From Cryobacterium luteum (GTDB taxonomy: Bacteria > Actinomycetota > Actinomycetes > Actinomycetales > Microbacteriaceae): a DNA stretch of 64,000 bases. This document shows positions 17,517 through 26,881 of the stretch, piece after piece. Each line of letters starts with the position of its first letter. Positions within the stretch are counted from its first letter, which is position 1. The stretch covers positions 124,001-188,000 of the forward strand of contig NZ_FOCN01000003.1 in NCBI RefSeq assembly GCF_900110125.1, in the 5' to 3' direction. The position numbers and the translations under genes are program-made. Below the pieces are notes generated by a model. The model was not told the DNA's origin. It searched no databases and saw only the letters and a list, made by a program, of their open reading frames with translations.

Positions 17517-19115
17517 GTGCTCAACGTGCAAGATCTCGAAATCCGCGTTGGAGCCCGCGTGCTCATGGAGGGCGTCAGCTTCCGCGTCGCGAGCGGCGAC
17601 AAGATCGGCCTCGTCGGCCGTAACGGCGCGGGCAAGACGACCCTGACGAAGACGCTCGCGGGGGAGACCAACCCGACCAAGGGCTCGATCAGCCACTCGG
17701 GTGAAATCGGTTACCTGCCCCAGGACCCGCGGGCCGGCGACCCGACCATGCTCGCCCGCACCCGCATTCTCGATGCCCGCGGCCTCGGTACCATCGCCCT
17801 CGGCATGCATGAGTCCAGCCTGGCCATGGCCGACCCCGACCCCAAGATCAGCGCCGCCGCCATGAAAAAGTACGGTCGCCTGACCGATGAATTCAACGGG
17901 CTCGGCGGCTACTCCGCTGAGGCTGAGGCTGCGTCGATCGCGAGCAACCTGAAACTACCCGACCACATTCTCGACCAGGCTCTGAGTACCCTGTCTGGTG
18001 GTCAGCGTCGTCGCATCGAACTGGCTCGCATTCTGTTCTCGGCCGCCGAAATGATGATCCTCGATGAGCCCACCAACCACCTCGACGCCGACTCGGTGGC
18101 CTGGCTGCGCGAGTTCGTCAAGAACTACAAGGGTGGCGTCATCATCATCAGCCACGACATCGAACTCGTCGGCGAGACGGTCAACCGGGTATTTTACCTC
18201 GACGCGAACCGCATGATGATCGACATCTACAACATGAACTGGAAGAACTACCTGCTGCAACGCACAGCGGATGCCGACCGGCGTAAGAAGGAACGCTCCA
18301 ACGCCGAGAAGAAGGCGTCCACGCTGCAGCTGCAGGCTGCCAAGTTCGGCGCCAAGGCCAGCAAGGCCGCGGCAGCGCACCAGATGGTGGCCCGCGCCGA
18401 GAAGCTCCTGTCCGGCCTCGACGCCGTGCGCGCCGTTGAACGCGTCGCAAAGCTGCGGTTTCCCGAGCCAGCACCGTGTGGCCGAACACCGCTCATGGCC
18501 AAGGATCTCTCGAAGAGCTACGGCTCCCTCGAGATCTTCACCGCCGTCGATCTCGCGATCGACCGCGGCTCCAAGGTTGTCATCCTGGGCCTCAACGGTG
18601 CGGGAAAGACCACGCTGCTGCGCATGCTCGCGGGCGTCGACAAATCCGACACCGGGTCGATCGAACCCGGCCACGGCCTGCGCATCGGTTACTACGCGCA
18701 GGAACACGAGACGATCGACGTCAAGCGCAGCGTGCTGGAGAACATGGTCTCCTCGTCGCCGAGCATCACCGAGATGGAGGCCCGCCGGGTGCTCGGCTCG
18801 TTCCTGTTCACCGGCGACGACTCCAACAAGCCGGCCGGGGTGTTGTCCGGTGGCGAAAAGACCCGCCTCGCCCTGGCCATGATCGTCGTCTCCGGTGCCA
18901 ACGTTCTGCTGCTCGACGAACCCACCAACAACCTCGACCCGGCCAGTCGCGAGGAGATCCTCGATGCCCTCGCGCACTACGCCGGAGCCGTCGTCCTGGT
19001 CAGCCACGATGAGGGTGCCGTGCAGGCCCTCAACCCGGAGCGCGTGCTCATCATGCCCGAGGGCACCGAGGACCACTGGAACAAGGATTACCTCGATTTG
19101 ATCGAGCTGTCCTAA
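17517..19115 (+). CDS. ABC-F family ATP-binding protein
   Basis: ABC-F proteins are soluble twin-ATPase proteins that act on the ribosome (translation factors or antibiotic-resistance proteins). The 532-residue product has two ABC domains: Walker A GRNGAGKTT near 35-43 with signature LSGGQRRRIELARI and Walker B MMILDEPTNHLD, then Walker A GLNGAGKTT with LSGGEKTRLALAMI and VLLLDEPTNNLD. A Lys/Ala-rich linker between the domains (about residues 235-310) is charged and helical. No membrane helices. The start is GTG. Which ribosomal function it has cannot be told from sequence; the neighbouring TetR gene and leader palindrome hint at inducible control. Confidence 0.92.
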   Translation: MLNVQDLEIRVGARVLMEGVSFRVASGDKIGLVGRNGAGKTTLTKTLAGETNPTKGSISHSGEIGYLPQDPRAGDPTMLARTRILDARGLGTIALGMHESSLAMADPDPKISAAAMKKYGRLTDEFNGLGGYSAEAEAASIASNLKLPDHILDQALSTLSGGQRRRIELARILFSAAEMMILDEPTNHLDADSVAWLREFVKNYKGGVIIISHDIELVGETVNRVFYLDANRMMIDIYNMNWKNYLLQRTADADRRKKERSNAEKKASTLQLQAAKFGAKASKAAAAHQMVARAEKLLSGLDAVRAVERVAKLRFPEPAPCGRTPLMAKDLSKSYGSLEIFTAVDLAIDRGSKVVILGLNGAGKTTLLRMLAGVDKSDTGSIEPGHGLRIGYYAQEHETIDVKRSVLENMVSSSPSITEMEARRVLGSFLFTGDDSNKPAGVLSGGEKTRLALAMIVVSGANVLLLDEPTNNLDPASREEILDALAHYAGAVVLVSHDEGAVQALNPERVLIMPEGTEDHWNKDYLDLIELS

Positions 19116-19125
19116 GTCACCATCT

Positions 19126-19149
19126 GATTCGGCGCTGGCACGCCGAATC
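19126..19149 (+). terminator. Hairpin after the ABC-F gene
   Basis: GATTCGGCG (19126-19134) pairs exactly with CGCCGAATC (19141-19149). No T-run follows, so termination would be weak. Confidence 0.5.
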
Positions 19150-19171
19150 GTCCGAGTCAAAGGAAGCGTGC

Positions 19172-20431
19172 GTGTTGCCGCCTGCTGAGTCATTGCGCAT
19201 CGCGCTGGTGTGCCTGCATACGTCGCCGGGCGCGGATCCGGGTTCCGGCGATGCCGGCGGGATGAACGTCGTCGTGCGCCACCAGGCGGAGGCTCTCGCG
19301 AGCCTCGGCCACGAGGTGAGCATTCTGACCAGGCGCTCAGCGGTCGATCAGCCAGCCGCCGCGCAGCTCGCCCCCGGCGTAACGTTGCGATTTCTGGATG
19401 CCGGTCCGGCGATCGCCCTGCCGAAGGGCCAGCACGAACACTGGATTGCCGACTTTTCGTCCCGACTTGGCGAGCTTGAACCGTGCGACATCGTGCACTC
19501 GCATCACTGGTTCTCCGGCATGGCGGCCCTGCCGGTCGCTCGCCATTGGGGCGTTCCGCACGTGCAGAGTTTTCATAGCATCGCTGCCGACGATTCGACT
19601 CCGCTCTCCGCGGGGGAACGGGCTGAATCACCGGGACGGATGCTCGGTGAGGCCTGGTTGGCTCGCGAATCGGATTTGCTGGTCGCGATCAGTGCCGCCG
19701 AGGCGGCGACGATCACGGGGCGCCTCGGAGGCGCGGCCGAACGCACAGCAATCGTGCTGCCGGGCGTCGACAATACTGCGTTTTCACCGGCCGGTCCGTC
19801 CAGTGGGACTCCCGCGGCCGACGACCGAGGCTATCTGCTCGTTGCAGCCCGCCTACAGCCATTGAAGGGGCTCGACCTCGCCATAGCAGCCCTGGCCGGC
19901 GTTCCGGCTGATCTGCGCCCGAACCTGGTGATCGCCGGGGCAGCATCGGCCGACTACGACGGTTATGTCACTGAGTTGCGTGAAACCGCTGAACGGCTCG
20001 GGCTCGGGGCACAGCTTCGACTGGTCGGCCCCCGATCCCGGAATGACCTGGCCCGCCTGTTTCGCGACGCGAGCCTCGTGCTGGTTCCGTCTCACTCAGA
20101 AACGTATGGTCTGGTCGCGCTCGAGGGCGCGGCGAGCGGCGTGCCGGTCATCGCCGCAGCATCCGGTGGCCTGCGTGAAGCCGTCGTCGACGGCGTCACC
20201 GGCCTGGTGCTTGAATCGCGGGAACCGCGGGTGTGGGCCGAGGCCATCACCGGTCTGCTGACCGATGCGCCGCGGTCCCAAAGGATGTCCGTGGCGGCTC
20301 GGAAACATGCGCTCGATCTGGACTGGACCAGGTCTGCCGCGTCCCTGCTCGGCGTCTACCGGAGGTTGCTTGGTCCCGGCACCGGACAGATTGCCTCCGG
20401 CAGCAGGCAGCACCACCGCGCCGTCGCCTGA
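19172..20431 (+). CDS. GT4 glycosyltransferase, MshA-like
   Basis: The 419-residue protein is a GT-B glycosyltransferase. The N terminus, with SPGADPGSGDAGGMNVVV around residues 18-35, closely follows the MshA pattern (SPxxxPGxGDAGGMNV), the enzyme that joins N-acetylglucosamine to inositol phosphate in mycothiol synthesis. HSHHWFSG, AARLQPLKGLDLAI, and the C-terminal donor-site region SETYGLVALEGAASGVPVIA follow in family order. MshC is also encoded in this window (52.8 kb), so mycothiol is made by this organism. A closely related sugar transferase of other function remains possible. GTG start with AGGAAG upstream. Confidence 0.8.
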   Translation: MLPPAESLRIALVCLHTSPGADPGSGDAGGMNVVVRHQAEALASLGHEVSILTRRSAVDQPAAAQLAPGVTLRFLDAGPAIALPKGQHEHWIADFSSRLGELEPCDIVHSHHWFSGMAALPVARHWGVPHVQSFHSIAADDSTPLSAGERAESPGRMLGEAWLARESDLLVAISAAEAATITGRLGGAAERTAIVLPGVDNTAFSPAGPSSGTPAADDRGYLLVAARLQPLKGLDLAIAALAGVPADLRPNLVIAGAASADYDGYVTELRETAERLGLGAQLRLVGPRSRNDLARLFRDASLVLVPSHSETYGLVALEGAASGVPVIAAASGGLREAVVDGVTGLVLESREPRVWAEAITGLLTDAPRSQRMSVAARKHALDLDWTRSAASLLGVYRRLLGPGTGQIASGSRQHHRAVA

Positions 20432-20436
20432 CACAA

Positions 20437-21285
20437 CTAGTGGGGCTGCCGGTCAAGCAGTGCGTCCTCAATTTCGGCGTCATTGCGCGGTTTCGCCGCA
20501 CGCTTGCGGGCGCGCTCATCGGCGCGTTCGCGTTCCTCGGGGTCTTCAGCATTCACACTGCGATACTCCTCGCGCAGTGCCCAGCCGAGGCCGATGAACG
20601 CGAGCAGGCCGAACACGAACCACTGGAACGCGTACGACAGGTGCGGGCCTTCATCGCGGATCGGTTTCGCGACGGCGGCCGGGCGTTCCTCGGTCGCGGC
20701 AGGGCTCTCGGTGTCCAGGAGACCGTAGGCACCGGTGTACGTGGGTTGGTCGAGGCGCTCGGCGATGGTCGTGAGGTTGATCGTGGCAACCTGGTCACCG
20801 CTCGCGGTACGGCCGGGCAGGTCGGGCTCGCTCGCTTTGAGGCGGGCGACGACGGTCACCGTTCCGCTCGGCGGCGCCGGCACCGTGTCGGGAGCATCCT
20901 GCTCCTGCCCCGTCGGCAGCCAACCGCGGTCGACGATGAAGACCGTGCCGTCGGTGAGCAGCAGCGGGGTTAGTACCTCGAAGCCGGGATTGACGTTAAG
21001 TGGTCGGTTGCGTGCAAGCATCTCGTCGGCCGTGAGGTAGGACCCGGTCAGTTCCACCGGCATCCACTTTTGCGATTCGTCGAAGGAATTCAGCTCGGGG
21101 AGCGCCTCGGTCACGGGAATGGGATTGGAATCGAAATTTGAATCGATCTTGAACAGTTCGGTGAGAGCCTCATCGCGCCGGGCCAGCTGCCAGACGCCGA
21201 GTCCGGAACACACCGCTGCGAACAGCATGGTGAGCGCGAGATAACCGGCCCAGCGGCTGCTGAAGGCAAACGTCCAGCCCGTCAT
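20437..21285 (-). CDS. SURF1-family cytochrome oxidase biogenesis protein
   Basis: SURF1 proteins assist haem insertion into cytochrome c oxidase. The 282-residue protein has an N-terminal transmembrane helix (LALTMLFAAVCSGLGVWQLARRD, ending in the family GxWQLxRRxE-like motif), a periplasmic domain with FIVDRGWLP, and a second helix (YAFQWFVFGLLAFIGLGWAL) preceded by HLSYAFQW. The C-terminal tail is highly charged. Its ATG overlaps the upstream gene by 4 bp in a three-gene operon. It is convergent with the MshA-like gene, 5 bp apart. Confidence 0.92.
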   Translation of the reverse strand: MTGWTFAFSSRWAGYLALTMLFAAVCSGLGVWQLARRDEALTELFKIDSNFDSNPIPVTEALPELNSFDESQKWMPVELTGSYLTADEMLARNRPLNVNPGFEVLTPLLLTDGTVFIVDRGWLPTGQEQDAPDTVPAPPSGTVTVVARLKASEPDLPGRTASGDQVATINLTTIAERLDQPTYTGAYGLLDTESPAATEERPAAVAKPIRDEGPHLSYAFQWFVFGLLAFIGLGWALREEYRSVNAEDPEERERADERARKRAAKPRNDAEIEDALLDRQPH

Positions 21286-21554
21286 TGCACAGCTCCACGC
21301 GGTTTCGGGGTGGCGTCAACCGCGCTCACGGTCAGGGGAAAATCACGCGCGGCCAGAAATTCACGCAGAAAGTCGACGTGGTCGTCGCAGGCCAGCCAGG
21401 TTTTGACGCGGTCGGTCGAGTGGATGCGCGGGTTGCGCCAGTCCAGCCGCCAACGCCCGGCGTTCTTGCAGTCGGCCCGGGAGCACGTCAATGATTGCAG
21501 GGGAGCGCCCAGTCCGATCATCGAACTCACCGAAGCGGCCGCGCGAACACTCAC
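21282..21554 (-). CDS. Small cysteine-rich protein of unknown function
   Basis: I do not recognise this 90-residue protein. It holds a possible metal site: C-x4-C (CSRADC) in the first third and C-x2-H (CDDH) after a conserved-looking stretch with DWRNPRIHSTDRVKTWLA. It starts with GTG overlapping the DUF3099 stop by 4 bp, and its stop overlaps SURF1 by 4 bp, so it is translated as part of that operon; an ATG twelve codons in (21518) is an alternative start. The link to SURF1 suggests, without proof, a part in cytochrome oxidase assembly or another membrane process. Confidence 0.8.
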   Translation of the reverse strand: MSVRAAASVSSMIGLGAPLQSLTCSRADCKNAGRWRLDWRNPRIHSTDRVKTWLACDDHVDFLREFLAARDFPLTVSAVDATPKPRGAVQ

Positions 21555-21844
21555 TTGACCCCGTTCTCACTCGTGTGGTTCTCGGATTGGGTGTAGATCT
21601 CGACGCTGCCCGGACGCAACACTTCGGCACCACGCGGCGCAATCTTCACATTCGCTACCACCACGGCGAAATACGGCAGAAGGATCGCACCGACGGCACA
21701 CAGCACCAACCACCATCCCTCTACGAACAGCATGAGCACAATGCAGACGACACGCACCCCCATCGCAATCGAATATTTGATCATCCGATTGCGGCGTTCT
21801 GCCTCGGGGGAGGCGGGGAGCGAGGTGATCGACTGCTGCTTCAT
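21551..21844 (-). CDS. DUF3099 small membrane protein
   Basis: The 97-residue product opens with the DUF3099 hallmark QSITSLPASPEAERRNRMIKY and has two hydrophobic segments (GVRVVCIVLMLFVEGWW, LVLCAVGAILLPYFAVVVANV). DUF3099 proteins are actinobacterial membrane proteins of unknown function. I chose the ATG at 21844 that gives the family N terminus; the frame stays open 28 codons further without support. It is the first gene of the DUF3099/cysteine-rich/SURF1 operon. Confidence 0.88.
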   Translation of the reverse strand: MKQQSITSLPASPEAERRNRMIKYSIAMGVRVVCIVLMLFVEGWWLVLCAVGAILLPYFAVVVANVKIAPRGAEVLRPGSVEIYTQSENHTSENGVK

Positions 21845-22010
21845 AGGTCCATCGGGTTCGAGTCGGTTCCGTCCACGGTAGAAAATCCACCTCAACAAGC
21901 CTACGTCCGCGCGACGTGGTTGGAGCACGCCTTAAACTTGAATCTGCCGGGTATTTCAGTGATCCCGACCCGCGACATCCACCCACAGCAAGCAAGCGAA
22001 CAGGAACTTC

Positions 22011-22721
22011 ATGACAACGGCTCGAACAGTGCTCGTCACCGGCGGTAACCGCGGCATCGGCTTTGCCATCGCCGAGGAATTCCTCGCCCAGGGTCACCGC
22101 GTCGCCGTGACGTCCCGGTCGGGGTATGGTCCGGCCGGAAGCCTCACGGTGCGCGCCGACGTGACCGACGCCGCATCCATCGATGCCGCTTTCACCGAGA
22201 TTGAGACGACCTACGGTCCGGTCGAGGTCATCGTGGCTAACGCCGGGATCACCCGCGATACCCTGCTCATGCGCATGTCAGAGGACGACTTCACGTCGGT
22301 GGTCGACACGAACCTCGGCGGGGCGTTCCGGGTCGTCAAGCGTGGCAGCAAGGGTATGCTCAAAGCTCGTTTCGGGCGGATCGTGCTCATCTCGAGCGTT
22401 GTGGGCCTGTACGGCTCCGCCGGGCAGGTGAACTATTCGGCGTCGAAGAGCGGCCTGATCGGACTGGCTCGCTCGATCACCCGCGAGCTCGGCGCCCGCG
22501 GCATCACCGCCAACGTTGTTGCTCCCGGTTTCATCGAAACAGACATGACCGCTGCCCTGCCCGAAGCGCAGCAGGCGGACTACAAGCGCAATATCCCGGC
22601 CGGCCGCTTCGCCACACCGTCAGAGGTCGCCCGTGTCGTCACCTGGCTCGCCGGCGACGACTCCGCCTACATCTCCGGCGCGGTCATTCCGGTCGACGGT
22701 GGTCTCGGTATGGGCCACTAG
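22011..22721 (+). CDS. fabG: 3-oxoacyl-[acyl-carrier-protein] reductase FabG
   Basis: FabG reduces 3-ketoacyl-ACP to 3-hydroxyacyl-ACP with NADPH in fatty-acid elongation. The 236-residue short-chain dehydrogenase has the cofactor motif TGGNRGIG near residues 9-16, NAGITRDTLLMRM near 81-93, the catalytic Ser region LISSVVGLYG and the YSASKSG motif with Tyr and Lys, plus the C-terminal PVDGGLGMGH. CAGGAAC lies ahead of the ATG. It is convergent with serB. Other short-chain dehydrogenases share these motifs, but overall pattern and length fit FabG of Actinobacteria. Confidence 0.88.
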   Translation: MTTARTVLVTGGNRGIGFAIAEEFLAQGHRVAVTSRSGYGPAGSLTVRADVTDAASIDAAFTEIETTYGPVEVIVANAGITRDTLLMRMSEDDFTSVVDTNLGGAFRVVKRGSKGMLKARFGRIVLISSVVGLYGSAGQVNYSASKSGLIGLARSITRELGARGITANVVAPGFIETDMTAALPEAQQADYKRNIPAGRFATPSEVARVVTWLAGDDSAYISGAVIPVDGGLGMGH

Positions 22722-22754
22722 AACGCTCTCGGTTTGGGTGGCCGGGTTGGTGAC

Positions 22755-23408
22755 TCAGCCGCGCAGGCCGAGAAGCGGAAGCACCTGACTGAGATTGCAG
22801 TGGTCGATCACCACGTCGGCTTCGCGCTTCACCCGGGGCTTCGCGTTGAACGCCACGGCGAGGCCGGCCGCGTCCATCATGCGCAGGTCGTTTGCGCCGT
22901 CTCCGACCGCGATCGTCTGCGTCAGGGCGATCCGGCCGCCGGCGGCCCATTCGCGCAGGGCGACCGCTTTCGCCTCGGCGTCGATGATCGGCCCGAGGAC
23001 GCGCCCGGTCAGTCGGCCGGCATCAACTTCGAGCCGGTTGGCTCGCCAATGGTCCAGACCCAGCTCGATCGCGAGCGGGTCGAGCAGCTCGTGAAAGCCG
23101 CCAGACACCACCCCGACGACGCCCCCGCCGGCATGGATACCGGCAATCAGTTCGGGAACCCCCGCAGTCAGGCGGATGCGTCGCCCCACCTCGCCGAAAA
23201 TGGTCTCCGGCAGTCCCGCCAGGGTCAACACCCGCTGGCGCAGGCTTTGCGCAAAGTCCAGTTCGCCGCGCATGGCGCGTTCGGTGACGTCGGCGACGAG
23301 ATCGCGCGAGCCGGCGGCATCCGCCAGCAACTCGATCACTTCGTCTTGGATCAGGGTGGAGTCGGCATCAAGCACGACCAGGAAACGTGGTGCGGAGGTA
23401 CGGGTCAC
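22755..23408 (-). CDS. serB: Phosphoserine phosphatase
   Basis: SerB releases phosphate from phosphoserine in serine synthesis. The 217-residue HAD protein has the nucleophile motif [13 protein letters not shown] near residues 15-27, motif II with [12 protein letters not shown], and motif [16 protein letters not shown] with the following lysine-rich KPRVKREAD. The true start is the GTG at 23408, which overlaps the glgC stop by 4 bp; a longer open frame extends antisense to glgC and is rejected. Coupling of serB to glgC is by position only. Confidence 0.92.
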   Translation of the reverse strand: MTRTSAPRFLVVLDADSTLIQDEVIELLADAAGSRDLVADVTERAMRGELDFAQSLRQRVLTLAGLPETIFGEVGRRIRLTAGVPELIAGIHAGGGVVGVVSGGFHELLDPLAIELGLDHWRANRLEVDAGRLTGRVLGPIIDAEAKAVALREWAAGGRIALTQTIAVGDGANDLRMMDAAGLAVAFNAKPRVKREADVVIDHCNLSQVLPLLGLRG

Positions 23409-24649
23409 GGAGTAACGAGCACACCCTTGCCGACGACGGTGATACCGGATTCGGTCACACTGAAGCCGCGCGCGAGGTCTCGATCCCGATCGACCCCGAC
23501 GGTGGCGCCGGCCTCGACGATGACTTCCTTGTCGAGAATGGCACGCCGCACGATGGCGCCCGGCCGAATCTGTACCCGGTCGAACACGATCGAGTCGACG
23601 ACCTCGCACGCGGAACCGATCGAGGTCCACGGGCCGAGCACGCTGCGTTCGATGTGAGCGCCGGAGATGACGCAGCCCAGCGAGACGATCGAGTCGATCA
23701 TGGTGCCCAGGGCGCCACGGCCGTCGCGCACGAACTTCGCCGGCGGCGAGTTCAACTGCATGCTGAAGATCGGCCATTCCTGGTTGTACAGGTTGAACAC
23801 GGGAAGCGCCGAGATGAGATCCTGGTGGGCTTCGAAGAACGAATCGATCGTTCCCACATCGCGCCAGTAATACTTATCGCGGTCGGTCGACCCAGGCACT
23901 TCGTTGCGCTGCAGGTCGTACACGCCGGCGTCGCCGCGGAAGACGAAGTCGGGGATGATGTCACCGCCCATATCGTGGCTTGAATCGGTACGCTCACCAT
24001 CGCGCAGTACCGCTTCGATCAGAGCATCGGTGTTGAAAACATAGTTGCCCATCGAGGCGAAGACCTCGTGCGGGGCATCGGCAAGACCGACGGCGTCCTT
24101 GGGCTTCTCCCGAAAATCGGAGATGCGGTCGGGGGTGGCGGCATCCACTTCGATGACGCCGAACTGGTCGGCCAGGCCGATCGGCTGGCGAATGGCCGCG
24201 ACCGTCGCGGACAGACCTGATGCGATGTGGGCGGCGATCATCTGGCTGAAGTCCATGCGATAGACGTGATCGGCGCCGACAACGACGACGATGTCAGGTT
24301 TCTCATCGTGGATGAGATTCAGGCTCTGCAGAATCGCGTCGGCTGAGCCGCTGAACCACCGTTTGCCGAGGCGTTGCTGTGCGGGTACCGAGGCGATGTA
24401 CGAGTTGAACAGTCCACCGGAAACATGCCAGGTCTGCGACACGTGCCGGTCCAGGCTGTGCGACTTGTACTGGGTGAGCACCACGATTTGGGTGACGCCC
24501 GAGTTGATCAGGTTGGACAGGGCGAAATCCACAAGCCGGTAATGCCCGCCGAAGGGGACAGCGGGCTTGGCCCGGTCCTCGGTCAGCGGCATGAGCCGTT
24601 TTCCCTCGCCACCCGCGAGAACGATTCCAAAGATCTTCTTGGCCTTCAT
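23405..24649 (-). CDS. glgC: Glucose-1-phosphate adenylyltransferase
   Basis: GlgC makes ADP-glucose, the donor for glycogen synthesis. The 414-residue protein opens [20 protein letters not shown] with the nucleotidyltransferase signature, then [14 protein letters not shown], and [14 protein letters not shown] with the metal-binding Asp, and ends in a left-handed beta-helix repeat domain ([20 protein letters not shown]). The ATG at 24649 is preceded at six bases by TACTCT (reverse strand, 24656-24661) and lacks a Shine-Dalgarno sequence, so a leaderless mRNA is likely. It is divergent from glgA over 80 bp and translationally coupled to serB. Confidence 0.96.
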   Translation of the reverse strand: MKAKKIFGIVLAGGEGKRLMPLTEDRAKPAVPFGGHYRLVDFALSNLINSGVTQIVVLTQYKSHSLDRHVSQTWHVSGGLFNSYIASVPAQQRLGKRWFSGSADAILQSLNLIHDEKPDIVVVVGADHVYRMDFSQMIAAHIASGLSATVAAIRQPIGLADQFGVIEVDAATPDRISDFREKPKDAVGLADAPHEVFASMGNYVFNTDALIEAVLRDGERTDSSHDMGGDIIPDFVFRGDAGVYDLQRNEVPGSTDRDKYYWRDVGTIDSFFEAHQDLISALPVFNLYNQEWPIFSMQLNSPPAKFVRDGRGALGTMIDSIVSLGCVISGAHIERSVLGPWTSIGSACEVVDSIVFDRVQIRPGAIVRRAILDKEVIVEAGATVGVDRDRDLARGFSVTESGITVVGKGVLVTP

Positions 24650-24729
24650 GTGTACAGAGTAGGGCCAACCGGGCCACTCGACTAGCACCACGGGGTGTGC
24701 GTCGGGTCCGGCTGCGCTACCTTTGCTCC
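24650..24729. promoter_or_regulatory. Divergent leaderless promoters of glgC and glgA
   Basis: In this 80-bp spacer the glgC side has TACTCT (complement of 24656-24661) and the glgA side has TACCTT (24718-24723). Each ends six bases before its ATG, so both transcripts probably start at or next to the start codon. Confidence 0.6.
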
Positions 24730-25911
24730 ATGCGAGTGGATTTGATGACCAAGGAGTACCCCCCGGAGATTTACGGGGGAGCGGGAGTGCACGTCACGGA
24801 GCTCGTACGAGCGCTCCGCGAAGACATTGACGTCTCGGTACGCTGCTTCGGTGCGCCCCGCTCAGACGTTGATACCTTCGCCTATGCGGTGCCGAAACAG
24901 CTGGTCGATGCCAACGCCACCCTGAGCACGCTGGGCGTCGACCTGCAGATGGCCCAGGACGCCGCCGGTGCCGATCTGGTGCACTCACATACCTGGTATG
25001 CCAACGCGGCCGGGCACCTCGCCCAGATGCTGCACGGCATCCCGCACGTTGTCACCGCCCACAGCCTTGAGCCCCTGCGCCCGTGGAAGGCCGAGCAGCT
25101 CGGCGGTGGCTATCGTGTGTCGAGCTGGATCGAGAAAACGGCCTTCGAGGCAGCGGATGCCGTCATCGCCGTCAGCGACGGCATGCGCCGCGACATCCTG
25201 CGCAGCTACCCGGCACTCGATGAGGGCCGAGTGCACACGGTGTACAACGGCATCGACCTCGAGCGCTGGAAGCCCCGGCTGGACGCTGATTTCGTGCGCG
25301 GGCTGGGAATCGATCCGGACCGGCCGTCCGTTGTCTTCGTCGGCCGCATCACGCGGCAGAAGGGACTGCCCTACCTGCTGCGCGCTGCGGCGCTGCTGCC
25401 GCCCGAGGTGCAGTTAGTACTGTGCGCCGGTGCGCCCGACACTCCCGGCATTCTCGCCGAAGTCACCGCCGGCGTCGAGGCCCTGCAGCGCGAACGGTCG
25501 GGCGTCGTCTGGATCAACCGGCTTCTCGCCCAGCCAGAGCTCGCTGCGGTGCTGACCCACGGCACGGTCTTCGTCTGCCCGTCAATCTACGAACCCCTCG
25601 GAATCGTCAATCTCGAAGCCATGGCCTGTGGCCTCGCCGTCGTCGGCACGGCCACCGGAGGGATACCCGAGGTCGTCGCCGACGGCCGAACCGGGCGCCT
25701 GGTACCGATCGAGCAGCTCACGGACGGCACCGGTACCCCGCTGCATCCCGAGCAGTTCGTCGCCGACCTCGCCCGCATCCTCACCGAGGTTGTGAGCGAC
25801 CCTGCCCGTGCCGCCGAGATGGGGCGCGCCGGTCGCCTGCGGGCCGAGCACGAATTCGGCTGGAGCCAGATCGCCACTCGCACTCGCGAGATCTACGCGT
25901 CCCTGCTCTGA
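24730..25911 (+). CDS. glgA: Glycogen synthase (GT4 GlgA/GlgM type)
   Basis: The 393-residue GT4 enzyme has the actinobacterial glycogen-synthase start [20 protein letters not shown], then [32 protein letters not shown] near residue 210, and the donor-site [20 protein letters not shown]. In mycobacteria this family (GlgM) uses ADP-glucose to make maltose-1-phosphate for GlgE-type glucan synthesis; elsewhere it is annotated ADP-glucose glycogen synthase, and sequence alone does not decide. The start at 24730 is six bases after TACCTT; an upstream frame is rejected. Divergent from glgC, sharing substrate supply. Confidence 0.93.
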   Translation: MRVDLMTKEYPPEIYGGAGVHVTELVRALREDIDVSVRCFGAPRSDVDTFAYAVPKQLVDANATLSTLGVDLQMAQDAAGADLVHSHTWYANAAGHLAQMLHGIPHVVTAHSLEPLRPWKAEQLGGGYRVSSWIEKTAFEAADAVIAVSDGMRRDILRSYPALDEGRVHTVYNGIDLERWKPRLDADFVRGLGIDPDRPSVVFVGRITRQKGLPYLLRAAALLPPEVQLVLCAGAPDTPGILAEVTAGVEALQRERSGVVWINRLLAQPELAAVLTHGTVFVCPSIYEPLGIVNLEAMACGLAVVGTATGGIPEVVADGRTGRLVPIEQLTDGTGTPLHPEQFVADLARILTEVVSDPARAAEMGRAGRLRAEHEFGWSQIATRTREIYASLL

Positions 25912-25912
25912 T

Positions 25913-25936
25913 CACTGGCACTGGCACTGGCACTGG
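25913..25936. repeat. Four tandem CACTGG hexamers after glgA
   Basis: CACTGG occurs four times head to tail directly after the glgA stop and before the next ABC gene. It looks like a simple slippage array; no function is evident. Confidence 0.85.
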
Positions 25937-25996
25937 GCCGGTCGCCGCGACGGCCCGGCGTATTTCAGCACTGGCGCCGCCCGATAACATGGCTGT

Positions 25997-26779
25997 ATGG
26001 TCAACGTTTTGCATTTCACCGGCGTCTCCGTCGTCCGGGGTGGCACCACCATCCTCGACTCAGTGAATTGGAGCGTCGACGACGACCAACGGTGGGTCAT
26101 CCTCGGGCCGAACGGCGCTGGCAAGACCACCCTGCTGCAGATCGCCGCCGCCTTCATGCACCCGTCGAGTGGGCAGGCCGAAGTGCTCGATGAGACACTC
26201 GGCGAAACGGATGTCTTCGAGCTGCGGCCCCGAATCGGGTTCGCCTCGACCGCCATGGCCCGCAAAGTGCCGGGCAACGAGAAAGTGCTCGACGTCGTCA
26301 TGACGGCGGCTTACTCCGTCACCGGCCGGTGGAACGAAGAATACGAGACCATCGACGAACGCCGCGCCCAGCGCGTACTGCAGGAATGGAAACTCGACCA
26401 CCTCGCCGACCGCAAGTTCGGCACCCTCAGCGACGGCGAGCAGAAGCGGGTGCAGATCGCCCGCTCCGTCATGACCGACCCGGAGATTCTGCTGCTCGAT
26501 GAGCCCGCAGCCAGCCTCGACCTCGGCGCTCGCGAATCGCTCCTGCAGCTGCTCAGCGGTTTCGCACAGGAGCCCAACTCGCCGGCCATCATCATGGTCA
26601 CGCACCACGTCGAAGAGATTCCGCTCGGGTTCACCCATGTGCTGCTGCTGGCGGGCGGGCAGGTCGTCTCGGCCGGTCCGATCGGTGAGGCACTCACCGC
26701 GACGGCGTTGAGCGAGACATTTGGTCTTAACATCGAACTCACCGAGACCGACGGTCGTTACTCGGCCCGGGCGCTCTGA
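25997..26779 (+). CDS. Stand-alone ABC transporter ATP-binding protein
   Basis: The 260-residue single ABC domain has Walker A GPNGAGKTT near residues 37-45, signature LSDGEQKRVQIARSVM (an SDG variant of LSGGQ), Walker B ILLLDEPAASLDLGA and switch histidine in MVTHHVEEIP. No permease or binding protein is adjacent, so the partner is unknown; similar molybdate/cofactor-style solitary ATPases occur in Actinobacteria. TAACAT (25985-25990) lies six bases ahead of the ATG, with no Shine-Dalgarno sequence. Confidence 0.88.
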   Translation: MVNVLHFTGVSVVRGGTTILDSVNWSVDDDQRWVILGPNGAGKTTLLQIAAAFMHPSSGQAEVLDETLGETDVFELRPRIGFASTAMARKVPGNEKVLDVVMTAAYSVTGRWNEEYETIDERRAQRVLQEWKLDHLADRKFGTLSDGEQKRVQIARSVMTDPEILLLDEPAASLDLGARESLLQLLSGFAQEPNSPAIIMVTHHVEEIPLGFTHVLLLAGGQVVSAGPIGEALTATALSETFGLNIELTETDGRYSARAL

Positions 26780-26814
26780 ACCGAGCATCCGAACAGCTCG
26801 GCTTTCAGCCGCAT

Positions 26815-26859
26815 CAATTTCTGCCAGGACAATTTCTGCCAAAGCAATGTCTGCTAAGG
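26815..26859. repeat. Three 15-bp tandem repeats upstream of rpmE2
   Basis: Consensus CAATTTCTGCCAAGG occurs three times (26815-26829, 26830-26844, 26845-26859) with a few differences in the last four bases and in unit 3. The array lies 130 bp before the rpmE2 start, in its leader or promoter region. Confidence 0.8.
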
Positions 26860-26867
26860 TAAGTGGC

Positions 26868-26881
26868 TGGCCATCTGGCCA
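26868..26881. promoter_or_regulatory. Inverted repeat TGGCCA-TC-TGGCCA upstream of rpmE2
   Basis: Two copies of the palindrome TGGCCA separated by TC form a 14-bp near-perfect symmetrical element just after the 15-bp repeats. It is operator-like in shape. It does not resemble the zinc-regulator (Zur) boxes known to control type B L31 genes. Confidence 0.45.
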
